From positions 124,862 to 188,861 of the forward strand of contig NZ_SDKD01000002.1 in the NCBI RefSeq assembly GCF_004521915.1: a stretch of DNA of 64,000 nucleotides. The letters are read 5' to 3'. A model generated the notes under the pieces. It was not told the origin of the DNA. It did no database searches and worked only from the letters and a program-made list of their open reading frames with translations. The DNA comes from Brevibacillus migulae. Lineage in GTDB: Bacteria; Bacillota; Bacilli; Brevibacillales; Brevibacillaceae. Below, one piece after another: positions 44,276-53,121 of the stretch (the stretch's first letter is position 1; every line of letters starts with the position of its first letter). The position numbers and the translations under genes are program-made.

Positions 44276-46120
44276 TTAGCGAATGGTAACCTTATAGGTC
44301 CTCAGCCAATAATCAATGGAAGCCAGATAGGCGAAAAGCTGAGGCGTACTCATCAATTGACCGAACCATGGGATGCCGGAAGCGGCTGCGTTCGACTTGG
44401 TTATGGCCAGCACCGTTTCCCGATCAATCAGCGGCAGAAGCGGAGAAGAGTCGTCTGCCAGCACCTCCAGGAGCCAGGCTCGAGTCGCATTCGCATACGC
44501 CGGATTATGCGTTTTGGGGTAAGGGCTTTTTTTGCGGTACAGCACATCGTCCGGCAGCAAGCCTTCCATGGCTTTGCGCAGGATGCCTTTTTCCCGGCCC
44601 AAATAGGTTTTCATCAGCCACGGAATATTCCAGACGTATTCAACGAGTCGATGATCGCAAAAGGGGACGCGGGCTTCGAGACTCGCGGCCATACTCATCC
44701 GGTCTTTGCGGTCCAGCAAGGTATTCATGAACCAGGTGATGTTCAGGTAAAACATTTCCCTGCGGCGCGCTTCCTCGGGGGATTCGCCTTCGAGGCGTGG
44801 AACCTCCGCGAGTGTCTCCTCATACCGCTGGGCAACATAGCTTTCCGGAGAAATGGCATCACGTACCTCTGCCGAAAGCCAGCTGGCCCGCTGGTCGGTC
44901 ATTCTGGCCCAAGGAAACGTCCCGGCATTTAAGGCATCCTCCCGATAAAACCACGGGTACCCGCCGAATACTTCGTCCGCGCATTCCCCGGATAATACGA
45001 CGGTATGCTCCTTCTTGATTTCCCGACAAAACAGGAATAACGACGCGTCCACATCGGTCATGCCGGGGAGGTCGCGTGCCAGCACAGCCGTGCGCAAGGC
45101 ATCTACCAGCTCAGGCGTATCGAACTGATAGTCGACATGGTCTGTTCCCAAAAAGGAGGAGACCCGATGAATCCACGGCGCATCGGAATTGGGCTGGAAG
45201 TCGTTCGCTTCGAAATAAAGATCGTTGTCCTTGTAATCGATCGAATAGGTGCGCAGCGGACCGCGTCCTTCCTTGGCAAATGCCCGCGCGGCAACCGCCG
45301 TGATGATGCTGGAATCGAGCCCGCCTGACAAAAGGGTGGCAATCGGTACATCGGAGACCAGCTGGCGTTCGATGGAATCCAGCAAAAGCTCGCGTACGGT
45401 AGCAGCGGTTGTTTCCAAATCATCGGTATGCGGCTTGCTCTGCAGCTTCCAGTATGGCTTGGTGCGCATACCATCCCTCGTCACCACGGCAAAATAACCG
45501 GGACGAAGCTCATGTATGCCGACAAATACGCCATGACCGGGCGTGCGCGCAGGACCGATGGCGAAAACTTCAGCCAGCCCTTCGCCATCGAGAACAGGTT
45601 CAATCTCCGGATGGGCAAGCAATGCCTTCAGCTCCGAGCCAAAGTAGAAGCGGTTCCCTTTATGCGAGTAAAACAACGGTTTGACGCCCATGCGGTCACG
45701 GGCCAGAAAGAGTGTTTCCCTGCGGTCATCCCAGATCGCAAAGGCAAAAATCCCATTCAATCGTTCCAGGCAATCGCTGCCCCATTCCATATATGCGGTA
45801 AGCAGGACCTCAGTGTCCGAATGTGACCGAAACTGATGGCCGCATGCCAGCAAGTCTCGCCGAATATCCTCCGTGTTGTAAAGCTCGCCATTATAGACAA
45901 GCGTGTAGGTGACATCGCCCAACCGCTTTTGCATCGGCTGGCGGCCGCCCTCCGGATCGACCACGCAGAGACGACGGTGTCCCAGCGCGATATGCTGATC
46001 AAGCCAATACCCTTCCGCATCCGGCCCGCGGTAGGTCAAAGATTTTGTCATGCTTTCAATGGTATTGCGTTCGGAAGAGAGATCTTTTCCCCACTCGAAC
46101 CATCCAGTAATCCCACACAT
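44276..46120 (-). CDS. asnO: glutamine-hydrolysing asparagine synthetase
   Basis: A 614-residue enzyme making asparagine from aspartate, ATP and glutamine. The N-terminal nucleophile glutaminase starts MCGITGW (Cys2 after Met removal), with RRLCVVDPEGGRQP and VLLTAYMEWG. The synthetase domain has the ATP pyrophosphatase loop LLSGGLDSSII and VVLSGECADEVFGGYPWF. The length equals B. subtilis AsnO (sporulation-related AsnB homologue); the symbol is by similarity of length and family and could also be asnB. Start ATG after GAAGGAATG. Confidence 0.95.
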   Translation of the reverse strand: MCGITGWFEWGKDLSSERNTIESMTKSLTYRGPDAEGYWLDQHIALGHRRLCVVDPEGGRQPMQKRLGDVTYTLVYNGELYNTEDIRRDLLACGHQFRSHSDTEVLLTAYMEWGSDCLERLNGIFAFAIWDDRRETLFLARDRMGVKPLFYSHKGNRFYFGSELKALLAHPEIEPVLDGEGLAEVFAIGPARTPGHGVFVGIHELRPGYFAVVTRDGMRTKPYWKLQSKPHTDDLETTAATVRELLLDSIERQLVSDVPIATLLSGGLDSSIITAVAARAFAKEGRGPLRTYSIDYKDNDLYFEANDFQPNSDAPWIHRVSSFLGTDHVDYQFDTPELVDALRTAVLARDLPGMTDVDASLFLFCREIKKEHTVVLSGECADEVFGGYPWFYREDALNAGTFPWARMTDQRASWLSAEVRDAISPESYVAQRYEETLAEVPRLEGESPEEARRREMFYLNITWFMNTLLDRKDRMSMAASLEARVPFCDHRLVEYVWNIPWLMKTYLGREKGILRKAMEGLLPDDVLYRKKSPYPKTHNPAYANATRAWLLEVLADDSSPLLPLIDRETVLAITKSNAAASGIPWFGQLMSTPQLFAYLASIDYWLRTYKVTIR

Positions 46121-46299
46121 AGAAGATCATTCCTTCCTTCAGGCAATCACAACATAGCACATGGTATGCAAAAAAATGGGCGGAATTGTCTGTCCGTCCT
46201 GTAAGCAAACTGTGAAACCGGGAAAAAAGGATTCTGGCCATCATTTTTTGAATAATAGAATGATTCACTCTATGCAAAGCGCAAAGCGGAGGACAGCAC

Positions 46300-48066
46300 T
46301 TGGAAACGTTAACATTGATCATGATCGAGCGGATGGGCAGTCTGCTCGTGCTTACCTTCATCTTGACCCGCATCCCGCTTTTCCGGCAGCTGCTGGATCG
46401 GGAGGTTCGTTTTCATACCGCGATCACTTTTTCCTTGCTGTTTGGGCTTTTCGGCATCGCAGGCACGTATGCCGGGGTCGTGGTCAGGGGAACCGAGCAT
46501 GTCCCGTCCTTTTGGATCTTTCCCCTTCAATCCGGTGAGGTGTTGGCTGCCTCCAGCCTCGTGGGTGTCGTGATTGGCGGCTTGTTGGGCGGTCCAATCG
46601 TAGGGATGGGAGCGGGGCTGATCACCGGCGCGCATCTCTACAGCCTCGGGGGGATGGCCGCTCTGGCAGGGGCGCTGGCCGCACCGGCTACGGGACTGTT
46701 GGCTGGATTTGTCGCCCGCTTTTTTACCGAGGAGCGGGTCATCTCTCCAGCGAAATCGCTGTTCATCGGCATGTTTGCGCCCATATTGCAAATGGGGCTG
46801 ATCCTGATCTTCTCCAGTCCGCCCGAAGCAGCCCGCGATGTCGTCAACGTGATCGGCATTCCGATGGTATTGACCAACAGCATTTCCATCGCGATCTTCA
46901 CCACGATGATCCGCGTCGCCTTGAAAGAGGAGGAGCGTTCCGCAGCTTTTGAGGCTGAACGTGCGTTGAAAATCGCCGAGCTGCTTCTCCCGCATCTGAA
47001 GCTGGGTCTGAACCCGCAGACGGCCCAATTCGCGGCAAGGATCTTGCTGAAGGAGCTCAAAGCAGCAGCTGTCGCAGTGGCGGACAAGGAGCAAATTCTT
47101 GCCCATATCGGGATGGAGGCCGATCATCATCTGCCAGGTGAAAAGATACAAAGTCCGCTGGCCAAACGGGCGATCCTGACGGGAAATGTACAGGTGGGAC
47201 TGGGAAAGGAGCATGTTCACTGCGGAAACCCCGATTGCGGGCTCGGTGCCATCCTGATCGTTCCGATCTCGCAGGCGGGGCATGCGATCGGCATCTTCAA
47301 GTTGTATTACAAGCGCCCGCAGCAGATTCGCAAGGTAGAGGAAGTGCTGGCAAAAGGTTTGAGCAATCTGATCTCGAATCAGTTGACGCTGACGATGGCA
47401 GAGCGCATCACCACATTGATGAAGGACGCGGAATTGCGTATGCTGCAAGCCCAGATTCATCCCCATTTCCTGTTTAACACCCTCAATTCCATCGTGACCT
47501 TGATTCGGATCAACCCGGATCTGGCCAGACACATGACGATCCAGCTGAGCGTATTTTTACGGTTGAACTTGAAAATGATCTCCTCCCAGCTGATCCCGAT
47601 CGCGCAGGAGCTGAGCCATTTGAATGCGTACCTGGAAATCATCCGCATCCGCTTTGAAGAGCAATTCACGGTAGAATGCGAGGTGGAGCCGGGAATCGAG
47701 CATGCGCTCATTCCACCCGCCACCTTTCAGCCGCTCATCGAAAACAGCATCCAGCATGGGTTGCGGGAGAAGGCAAGCGGCGGAAAAATCCGGATCTCCT
47801 TGCGCAGGAAGATGGGGTGGATCGAGGTCGTCGTGGAGGACAATGGCGTAGGGATCGACCCAAAGCGGCTTGATAAGCTGGGAGAAACCCCGCAGGCGAG
47901 CACGGAAGGAAACGGGATTGGCGTGTACAATGTCAATCAGCGCCTTGTGAGCTTGTTTGGCTCAGAGTCTAGGCTGCAGTTTGCCAATCTTCCTTTTGGC
48001 GGCTGCCAAATCCGATTCCGTCTGCCGATCGACAACACTATGAAAAGGGGAGAAGAAATCGAATGA
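46300..48066 (+). CDS. lytS: LytS-family sensor histidine kinase
   Basis: A 588-residue membrane sensor starting at TTG after GCGGAGGA. The N-terminal half has the 5TMR-LYT transmembrane domain (about residues 1-200), followed by a GAF-like domain (about 230-365) and a HisKA-type phosphoacceptor region with QIHPHFLFNTLNSI (His near 387-389). The C-terminal ATPase has PLIENSIQHGL (N box) and DNGVGID plus GIGVYNV (G boxes). It forms a pair with the downstream LytTR response regulator. The next genes are a DUF485 protein and symporters; such LytS systems in other bacteria sense extracellular carboxylates such as pyruvate. Confidence 0.95.
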   Translation: METLTLIMIERMGSLLVLTFILTRIPLFRQLLDREVRFHTAITFSLLFGLFGIAGTYAGVVVRGTEHVPSFWIFPLQSGEVLAASSLVGVVIGGLLGGPIVGMGAGLITGAHLYSLGGMAALAGALAAPATGLLAGFVARFFTEERVISPAKSLFIGMFAPILQMGLILIFSSPPEAARDVVNVIGIPMVLTNSISIAIFTTMIRVALKEEERSAAFEAERALKIAELLLPHLKLGLNPQTAQFAARILLKELKAAAVAVADKEQILAHIGMEADHHLPGEKIQSPLAKRAILTGNVQVGLGKEHVHCGNPDCGLGAILIVPISQAGHAIGIFKLYYKRPQQIRKVEEVLAKGLSNLISNQLTLTMAERITTLMKDAELRMLQAQIHPHFLFNTLNSIVTLIRINPDLARHMTIQLSVFLRLNLKMISSQLIPIAQELSHLNAYLEIIRIRFEEQFTVECEVEPGIEHALIPPATFQPLIENSIQHGLREKASGGKIRISLRRKMGWIEVVVEDNGVGIDPKRLDKLGETPQASTEGNGIGVYNVNQRLVSLFGSESRLQFANLPFGGCQIRFRLPIDNTMKRGEEIE

Positions 48067-48824
48067 TCCGGGTACTGATTGCGGAAGACGAACGATTGGC
48101 GCGGGAAGAACTGTCTTATTACCTTTCCCAGGAAGCCGATATCGAGCTGCTGCCCTGTGCCGTAAATGGCAGGGAGCTGCTGGAAAAGGTGGCAGAATAT
48201 GAGCCCGACGTCGTTTTTTTGGATATCAAAATGCCGGAATTGGAGGGCGTGCAGGCGGCCAGAATGCTGTCCTCCCGCAAGCAGCAGCCGTTGATTGTGT
48301 TTTGTACGGCGTATGAGAATTATGCCCTCGATGCGTTTTCCTTGAATGCGGTGGATTATTTGCTGAAACCTACCGAACCGCATCGTTTGAAGGAAACGCT
48401 GCAGCGCATTCGTAAACGGTTGCAAGAGTCTGCGCAGGGAGGCGGTAAAGAACCGGGGATGTCTACCGGCGCTGCGCCGAAGGTCACCAAGCTGCTGCTG
48501 GAGGAGCAAAATCGGTTTGTTGTGATCGAGCCCGAATCGATCTTGTTTGCTGTCCGGGATGAGCGAGTCATTCAAATTCATACCCTGCAAGAAACGTTTA
48601 CGTCGAAAATGACGCTGCAGCAATTGGAGGAGAAGCTGCATGCCTACCCGTTCTTTCGCACGCACCGCAGCTATCTGGTCAATCTTCAATATGTGGCGGA
48701 GCTGGTCCCTTGGTTCAACGGTGCCTACAATCTGAAGCTCAAAACAGGCAAGCCGACGCAGATCCCGGTCTCCCGTTCGTATGCGCGAGAGCTGTTGAAG
48801 CGTTTGGAGGGCAGCGGTTATTGA
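48063..48824 (+). CDS. lytT: LytTR-domain response regulator
   Basis: A 253-residue regulator overlapping lytS by 4 nt. Receiver domain residues 1-120 have Asp54 (FLDIKMPEL) as phosphorylation site and a Lys in LLKPTEP. The C-terminal LytTR DNA-binding domain (about 140-250) has RFVVIEPESILF, and FRTHRSYLVNLQYV, a conserved block. Probably activates the DUF485/symporter genes starting 150 bp downstream, whose promoter lacks a clear -35. Confidence 0.95.
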   Translation: MIRVLIAEDERLAREELSYYLSQEADIELLPCAVNGRELLEKVAEYEPDVVFLDIKMPELEGVQAARMLSSRKQQPLIVFCTAYENYALDAFSLNAVDYLLKPTEPHRLKETLQRIRKRLQESAQGGGKEPGMSTGAAPKVTKLLLEEQNRFVVIEPESILFAVRDERVIQIHTLQETFTSKMTLQQLEEKLHAYPFFRTHRSYLVNLQYVAELVPWFNGAYNLKLKTGKPTQIPVSRSYARELLKRLEGSGY

Positions 48825-48908
48825 CGGACTCACGCATTCTTTCTAACCATTCATACATCATCTGCGACATCATGCGCGCATCTTCCCCAATTTTTCGAAC
48901 ATTCCATT

Positions 48909-48933
48909 TATAATCGGAAAGGAAGCGCTTTCA
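48909..48933 (+). promoter_or_regulatory. promoter region of the DUF485/symporter operon with cre-like site
   Basis: A perfect TATAAT (48909-48914) without a good -35 is followed by GGAAGCGCTTTCA (48921-48933), close to the CcpA cre consensus with two mismatches. A missing -35 fits activator dependence (LytT), and a cre at the start site fits carbon catabolite repression. Both are inferences. Confidence 0.6.
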
Positions 48934-48974
48934 TTTGTGCTTTTATCGATGTAGATGAAAGGGAGGTATACGTT

Positions 48975-49325
48975 ATGGCGCAGTTTTCTTCTACAGCAAG
49001 AGAAACCAAAAAGCAAGCGGCGATTGACTACGCTGCCATCGCCAAATCGTCCAAGTTTCAACAGCTGGTGCAAAAGAAAAAGGCATTTATTCTTCCATGG
49101 TCTATCTTCTTCTTTGTGTTTTATTTCCTGCTTCCCATCATGACATCCTATTCGAAAGTATTGAATACACCGGCGATCGGGGCGATCACATGGGCGTGGG
49201 TATTTGCGTTTGCCCAGTTTCTCATGACATGGGCACTCTGCATCCTCTATACCAAAAAATCGGTGGAGTTTGATAAGGTCGTCGACGAAATCAAGCAAGA
49301 CGCGAACGGAGGGAATCGCCCATGA
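48975..49325 (+). CDS. DUF485 membrane protein, symporter partner
   Basis: A 116-residue protein with two transmembrane helices (residues about 42-60 and 76-94) and a family-typical FFFVFYFLLPIMTSYS core. DUF485 proteins (YwcB/YjcH type) are encoded with acetate/solute symporters. It overlaps the symporter gene by 4 nt. Start ATG after GGGAGG. Role: probably a small subunit or stabiliser of the SSS transporter. Confidence 0.93.
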   Translation: MAQFSSTARETKKQAAIDYAAIAKSSKFQQLVQKKKAFILPWSIFFFVFYFLLPIMTSYSKVLNTPAIGAITWAWVFAFAQFLMTWALCILYTKKSVEFDKVVDEIKQDANGGNRP

Positions 49326-50854
49326 ATGTAACCGCATTTATCCTGTTTTTGATCATTGTGGCGATTACTCTGTGGATCACCTTCTGGGCAGCCAAACGGA
49401 CGAAGAGCACCAGCGAATTCTATACGGCTGGGGGCGGCTTGACCGGATGGCAAAATGGCCTTGCGATCGCGGGTGACTATATGTCGGCTGCCTCTTTCCT
49501 CGGAATCGCGGGGATGGTCGCCTTGTCCGGCTTTGATGGATTCTTTTACAGTATCGGCTTTCTCGTCGCTTATCTGGTAGTCCTATATCTGGTTGCCGAA
49601 CCAATGCGCAATCTGGGGAAATATACGATGGCCGACATGATCGCCGCGCGGTTTGACAATAAGAAAGTGCGCGGGGTAGCGGCTTTGAACACGATCACAA
49701 TCTCGATTTTTTACATGATCGCCCAGCTGGTAGGGGCGGGCGCATTGATCAAGCTTTTGCTCAATCTGGAGTACACGACTTCGGTGCTGATTGTCGGCGT
49801 GCTGATGACGGTTTACGTGGTATTTGGCGGGATGACCGCGACGAGCTGGGTGCAAATTGTCAAAGCGGTACTGCTGATGGGCGGTACGCTGGTGATCTCC
49901 CTGATCGTATTTGCCAAATTCGGCTTCAGTGTGACGAACATGTTTGAACAGGTAAAATCAGCGACTCCTCTTGGCGAAGGATTCCTGAATCCAGGCAACA
50001 AGTTTAAAAATGGACTCGATACGATATCGTTGAATCTGGCGCTCGTGCTCGGTACGGCAGGCCTGCCGCATATTCTCATCCGCTTCTTTACCGTAAAAGA
50101 TTCGCAAACAGCTCGCAAATCCGTCGTCTATGCTACGTGGATTATCGGGATCTTCTATGTCATGACGATATTCCTTGGATTCGGCGCAGCGGCTTTTGTG
50201 GGGGCTGACGCGATCCTTGCACAAGATAAAGGCGGTAACATGGCTGCTCCGCTCTTGGCGGAAGCGATTGGCGGCGACTTCCTGTTTGCCTTTGTATCTG
50301 CAGTCGCTTTCGCTACCATTTTGGCGGTGGTAGCAGGCCTGGTGTTAACCGCAGCTTCTGCCTTCGCACACGATTTTTACAGTCATATCGTACGCAAAGG
50401 CAGTGCGACTGAGAAAGAGCAAATGAAGATGGCCAAATGGGCATCGGTGGGCGTATCGGTGATTTCGATCATCCTGGCGTTGTTTGCGCAAAAGCTGAAT
50501 GTGGCATTCTTGGTTGCCCTTGCGTTTGCGGTAGCAGCCAGCGCCAATCTGCCGGTGATCATCTTCACGATTTTCTGGAAACGGTTTAATACCACCGGAG
50601 CCGTGACAGGCATGCTGGTGGGTCTGTTCAGTGCCCTTTTCCTGGTGGCGATCAGTCCGAATGTATGGGCACCGGAAGCAGGAAAGGCGATTTTGGTGGG
50701 AGATCCGCTCATCTCCTTGACCAATCCGGGCATTATCTCGATCCCGCTTGGCTTTATCGCCGCATTTCTGGGTACCCTTATCTCGAGCAAGAGAGAGGAT
50801 GCCAAATATGAAGAGATTCTCGTTCGCGCCAACACAGGCATCCAAGAGGGATAA
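49322..50854 (+). CDS. sodium:solute symporter, ActP/YwcA-like
   Basis: A 510-residue SSS-family transporter with about 13 transmembrane segments. It has the signature ADMIAARFDNKKVRG and a helix 8-like GTAGLPHILIRFFTVKD, both typical of acetate/monocarboxylate permeases of the ActP/MctC branch. Translationally coupled to the DUF485 gene. The operon is downstream of LytST, so uptake of a carboxylate (acetate, pyruvate or similar) is likely; substrate not proven. A terminator follows. Confidence 0.93.
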   Translation: MNVTAFILFLIIVAITLWITFWAAKRTKSTSEFYTAGGGLTGWQNGLAIAGDYMSAASFLGIAGMVALSGFDGFFYSIGFLVAYLVVLYLVAEPMRNLGKYTMADMIAARFDNKKVRGVAALNTITISIFYMIAQLVGAGALIKLLLNLEYTTSVLIVGVLMTVYVVFGGMTATSWVQIVKAVLLMGGTLVISLIVFAKFGFSVTNMFEQVKSATPLGEGFLNPGNKFKNGLDTISLNLALVLGTAGLPHILIRFFTVKDSQTARKSVVYATWIIGIFYVMTIFLGFGAAAFVGADAILAQDKGGNMAAPLLAEAIGGDFLFAFVSAVAFATILAVVAGLVLTAASAFAHDFYSHIVRKGSATEKEQMKMAKWASVGVSVISIILALFAQKLNVAFLVALAFAVAASANLPVIIFTIFWKRFNTTGAVTGMLVGLFSALFLVAISPNVWAPEAGKAILVGDPLISLTNPGIISIPLGFIAAFLGTLISSKREDAKYEEILVRANTGIQEG

Positions 50855-50877
50855 ACGTTGCAAAGCAGGAATACAAG

Positions 50878-50913
50878 AAGCGGCTGGAGAAAAATTCTTC
50901 AGCCGCTTTTTGT
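50878..50913 (+). terminator. terminator between the two symporter genes
   Basis: AAGCGGCTG pairs with CAGCCGCTT around a 13-nt loop, followed by TTTTTG. Confidence 0.9.
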
Positions 50914-50960
50914 AGTTCGCTAAGAAATTAGGAATATCTTATCGGCATGAGAGCAACGAA

Positions 50961-51001
50961 GCTCCGCCGAAGGCTTGATCTAACCAAATTTTTCCAACCA
51001 A
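50961..51001 (+). repeat. dispersed ~40-bp element, copy 3
   Basis: GCTCCGCCGAAGGCTTG, then AACCAAATTTTTCCAACCA. It lies in the leader of the second symporter and matches copy 4 best (about 28 of 40 positions by eye). Confidence 0.45.
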
Positions 51002-51025
51002 TCTATTTGATTCTGGGGGACGCCG

Positions 51026-52549
51026 ATGAATGTAACCACCATCATTTTCTTCCTGGCCGTTGTGATCGGCACGTTGGCCATCACGTATTCGGCAGCCAAG
51101 CGGACGCTCAATCCCCAGGAGTTTTACGCAGCGGGCCATCGGTTGAATGGGGTGCAAAATGGCCTCGCGATCGCCGGCGATTACATGAGTGCAGCGTCCT
51201 TTTTGGGTGTTACGGCGACTATTGCGATGTATGGCTATGATGGCTTTTTTTACGCGATCGGCTTTTTGGTTTCTTATCTGGTCATTTTGTACGTAGTTGC
51301 TGAGCCTCTGCATAACCTGGGGACCTACACCTTGGCGGACGCCATTGCCGTACGCTTTGAAAGCACCTTGCTCCGCGGCATGGTGGCGCTCAATACATTG
51401 ACGATCACGATTTTTTATATGATTGCCCAGTTGGTCGGAGCGGGAGCGCTCATCCATTTGCTGCTCGATATCGATTACACGTATGCAGTGATGATCGTAG
51501 GCAGCTTGATGACCATTTTTGTCGTGTTTGGCGGGATGGTAGCCACGTCTTGGGTGCAGATTATCAAGGCGATTCTCCTGTTAGCCAGCACGCTGCTCGT
51601 CAGCATGATCGTGCTGTCGCGATTTGGCTGGAATGTCCTTGCCATGTTTGAACAGGCGAGTGCGCATACTCCGCTTCAGGAACGATTTTTGCAGCCGGGG
51701 AATGAGTTCGACAGTCCTCTGGATACGATATCCCTTCATTTGGCGCTCATTTTGGGGACGGCCGGCTTGCCGCATATCATCGCACGCTTTTTTACCGTCA
51801 AGAATGCGAGGTCGACGAGAAAATCGGTATTCACGGCTACCTGGATCGTTGGCATTTTCTACCTCATGACCGTTTTTCTTGGCTTTGGGGCGAGCGTCTT
51901 TGTCGGCTGGGAACAAATCATGGATGGAGAAAATGGGGGGAATCTGGCCGTCCCCATGCTGGCCAATGCGCTGGGCGGGGAATTTTTGATGGCCTATTTG
52001 TCCGCTGTGGCCTTCGCGACGATCCTGGCTGTAGTGACCGGCCTCGTCCTGTCTGCGTCTTCCGCCTTCGCCCATGATTTGTACAGCAATGTACTGCGCA
52101 AAGGCAAGACCTCGGAAAGGGAGCAGATCGTGGCGGCACAATGCTCATCCGTAGGCGTGGGGATCATCTCGATCATTCTGGCCATCGGCTTTCATAACAT
52201 GAATGTGGTCGTTCTGGTAGCGCTCACGTTCGCCATGGCTGCCTCCGCTAACTTGCCCGTCATCTTGTTCACGTTGTATTGGCGGCGTTTTACAACCACA
52301 GGAGCCATTACCGGGATCATCACCGGACTGCTTTCCTCCCTGATCCTCGTCTGCCTGGGACCCTACGTGATGGATGCCCATAGTGGCTGGATCAAAGCAG
52401 AGGCGTTGTTCCCCCTTGCGAATCCGGGGATTGTTTCGATTCCGCTAGGTTTTTTGGGAGCGATCGTAGGGAGTCTGTGTTCACCCAAGCAGGCGGATGT
52501 TCGTCGGTTTGAACAAGCGCTTGTGCGGACACATACGGGCATCCGATGA
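51026..52549 (+). CDS. sodium:solute symporter, second paralogue
   Basis: A 507-residue SSS transporter, clearly paralogous to the previous gene throughout, including AGDYMSAASFLG, YTLADAIAVRFES, AGLPHIIARFFTVK and the C-terminal NPGIVSIPLGFLGAIVG. It has no DUF485 partner of its own and is separated from the first symporter by a terminator and a repeat element. GGGGGAC is a weak ribosome binding site for ATG 51026. It may import a related substrate under different control. Substrate unknown. Confidence 0.92.
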   Translation: MNVTTIIFFLAVVIGTLAITYSAAKRTLNPQEFYAAGHRLNGVQNGLAIAGDYMSAASFLGVTATIAMYGYDGFFYAIGFLVSYLVILYVVAEPLHNLGTYTLADAIAVRFESTLLRGMVALNTLTITIFYMIAQLVGAGALIHLLLDIDYTYAVMIVGSLMTIFVVFGGMVATSWVQIIKAILLLASTLLVSMIVLSRFGWNVLAMFEQASAHTPLQERFLQPGNEFDSPLDTISLHLALILGTAGLPHIIARFFTVKNARSTRKSVFTATWIVGIFYLMTVFLGFGASVFVGWEQIMDGENGGNLAVPMLANALGGEFLMAYLSAVAFATILAVVTGLVLSASSAFAHDLYSNVLRKGKTSEREQIVAAQCSSVGVGIISIILAIGFHNMNVVVLVALTFAMAASANLPVILFTLYWRRFTTTGAITGIITGLLSSLILVCLGPYVMDAHSGWIKAEALFPLANPGIVSIPLGFLGAIVGSLCSPKQADVRRFEQALVRTHTGIR

Positions 52550-52645
52550 CCTAGCCCATTGTGGGAGTCTTGGGTGCACACTGGTCTCGGAATAATCGAT
52601 CCCGATTTGACCTATCCTATGTGGAGCGGAAAGGGGGATTCAACC

Positions 52646-52960
52646 ATGGCAAAAAGCCTGAAGAATCAAGACGCGAAAACGGCTGCTGGGCCAGACGTGT
52701 ATGAACGAGCCAACACCGCGATTCACGATCTTATGGATGAATTATGCGACGCGATGCAAGTCACGAACACGGAACCATACAAACGAAAAGGCTATGAAAT
52801 GGTTGGCCATTATTTTCAGCAACCGGTCAATACGGGAGAGCTGACGCTTGTATTTGCCTCTGTCCTCCAGGATGTCCTGACCAAGCTGGAAATGACCCAG
52901 CAAAGCGAAGAGATCAGTATGATCCGTGATCCGTATACGATGATGAAGCTGGAAGAATAA
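52646..52960 (+). CDS. 104-residue protein of unknown function
   Basis: ATG 52646 follows AAAGGGGG; the longer frame starts in the end of the spacer. The product is acidic and mostly helical (DVYERANTAIHDLMDELCDAM), with no membrane helix and one Cys. No domain recognised. Followed by a terminator (52972-53000). Confidence 0.78.
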   Translation: MAKSLKNQDAKTAAGPDVYERANTAIHDLMDELCDAMQVTNTEPYKRKGYEMVGHYFQQPVNTGELTLVFASVLQDVLTKLEMTQQSEEISMIRDPYTMMKLEE

Positions 52961-52971
52961 GCGGATGAGCG

Positions 52972-53000
52972 CACCCGATCCCAGGGTGTTTTCTTTTTTT
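52972..53000 (+). terminator. terminator of the 52646 gene
   Basis: CACCC (52972-52976) pairs with GGGTG (52984-52988) followed by TTTTCTTTTTTT. Confidence 0.65.
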
Positions 53001-53121
53001 GGTATGGTGGAAATAGAATAAGGAGAAGCAGGGAATATGTTGATTATTGTCGAATGATAGATAGAATGGATCAAGTAGCGGTTGAAGAGGTGCGACAAAG
53101 CACGCTGGAGGAAAAACGAGT

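Noticed and set aside
46309..47532. 407-residue minus-strand frame
   Set aside because: Antisense shadow of the sensor kinase gene lytS.
46300..48824. LytST as an autolysis (LrgAB) regulator
   Set aside because: No lrgAB-like genes are adjacent; DUF485 and solute symporter genes follow, favouring a transport role.
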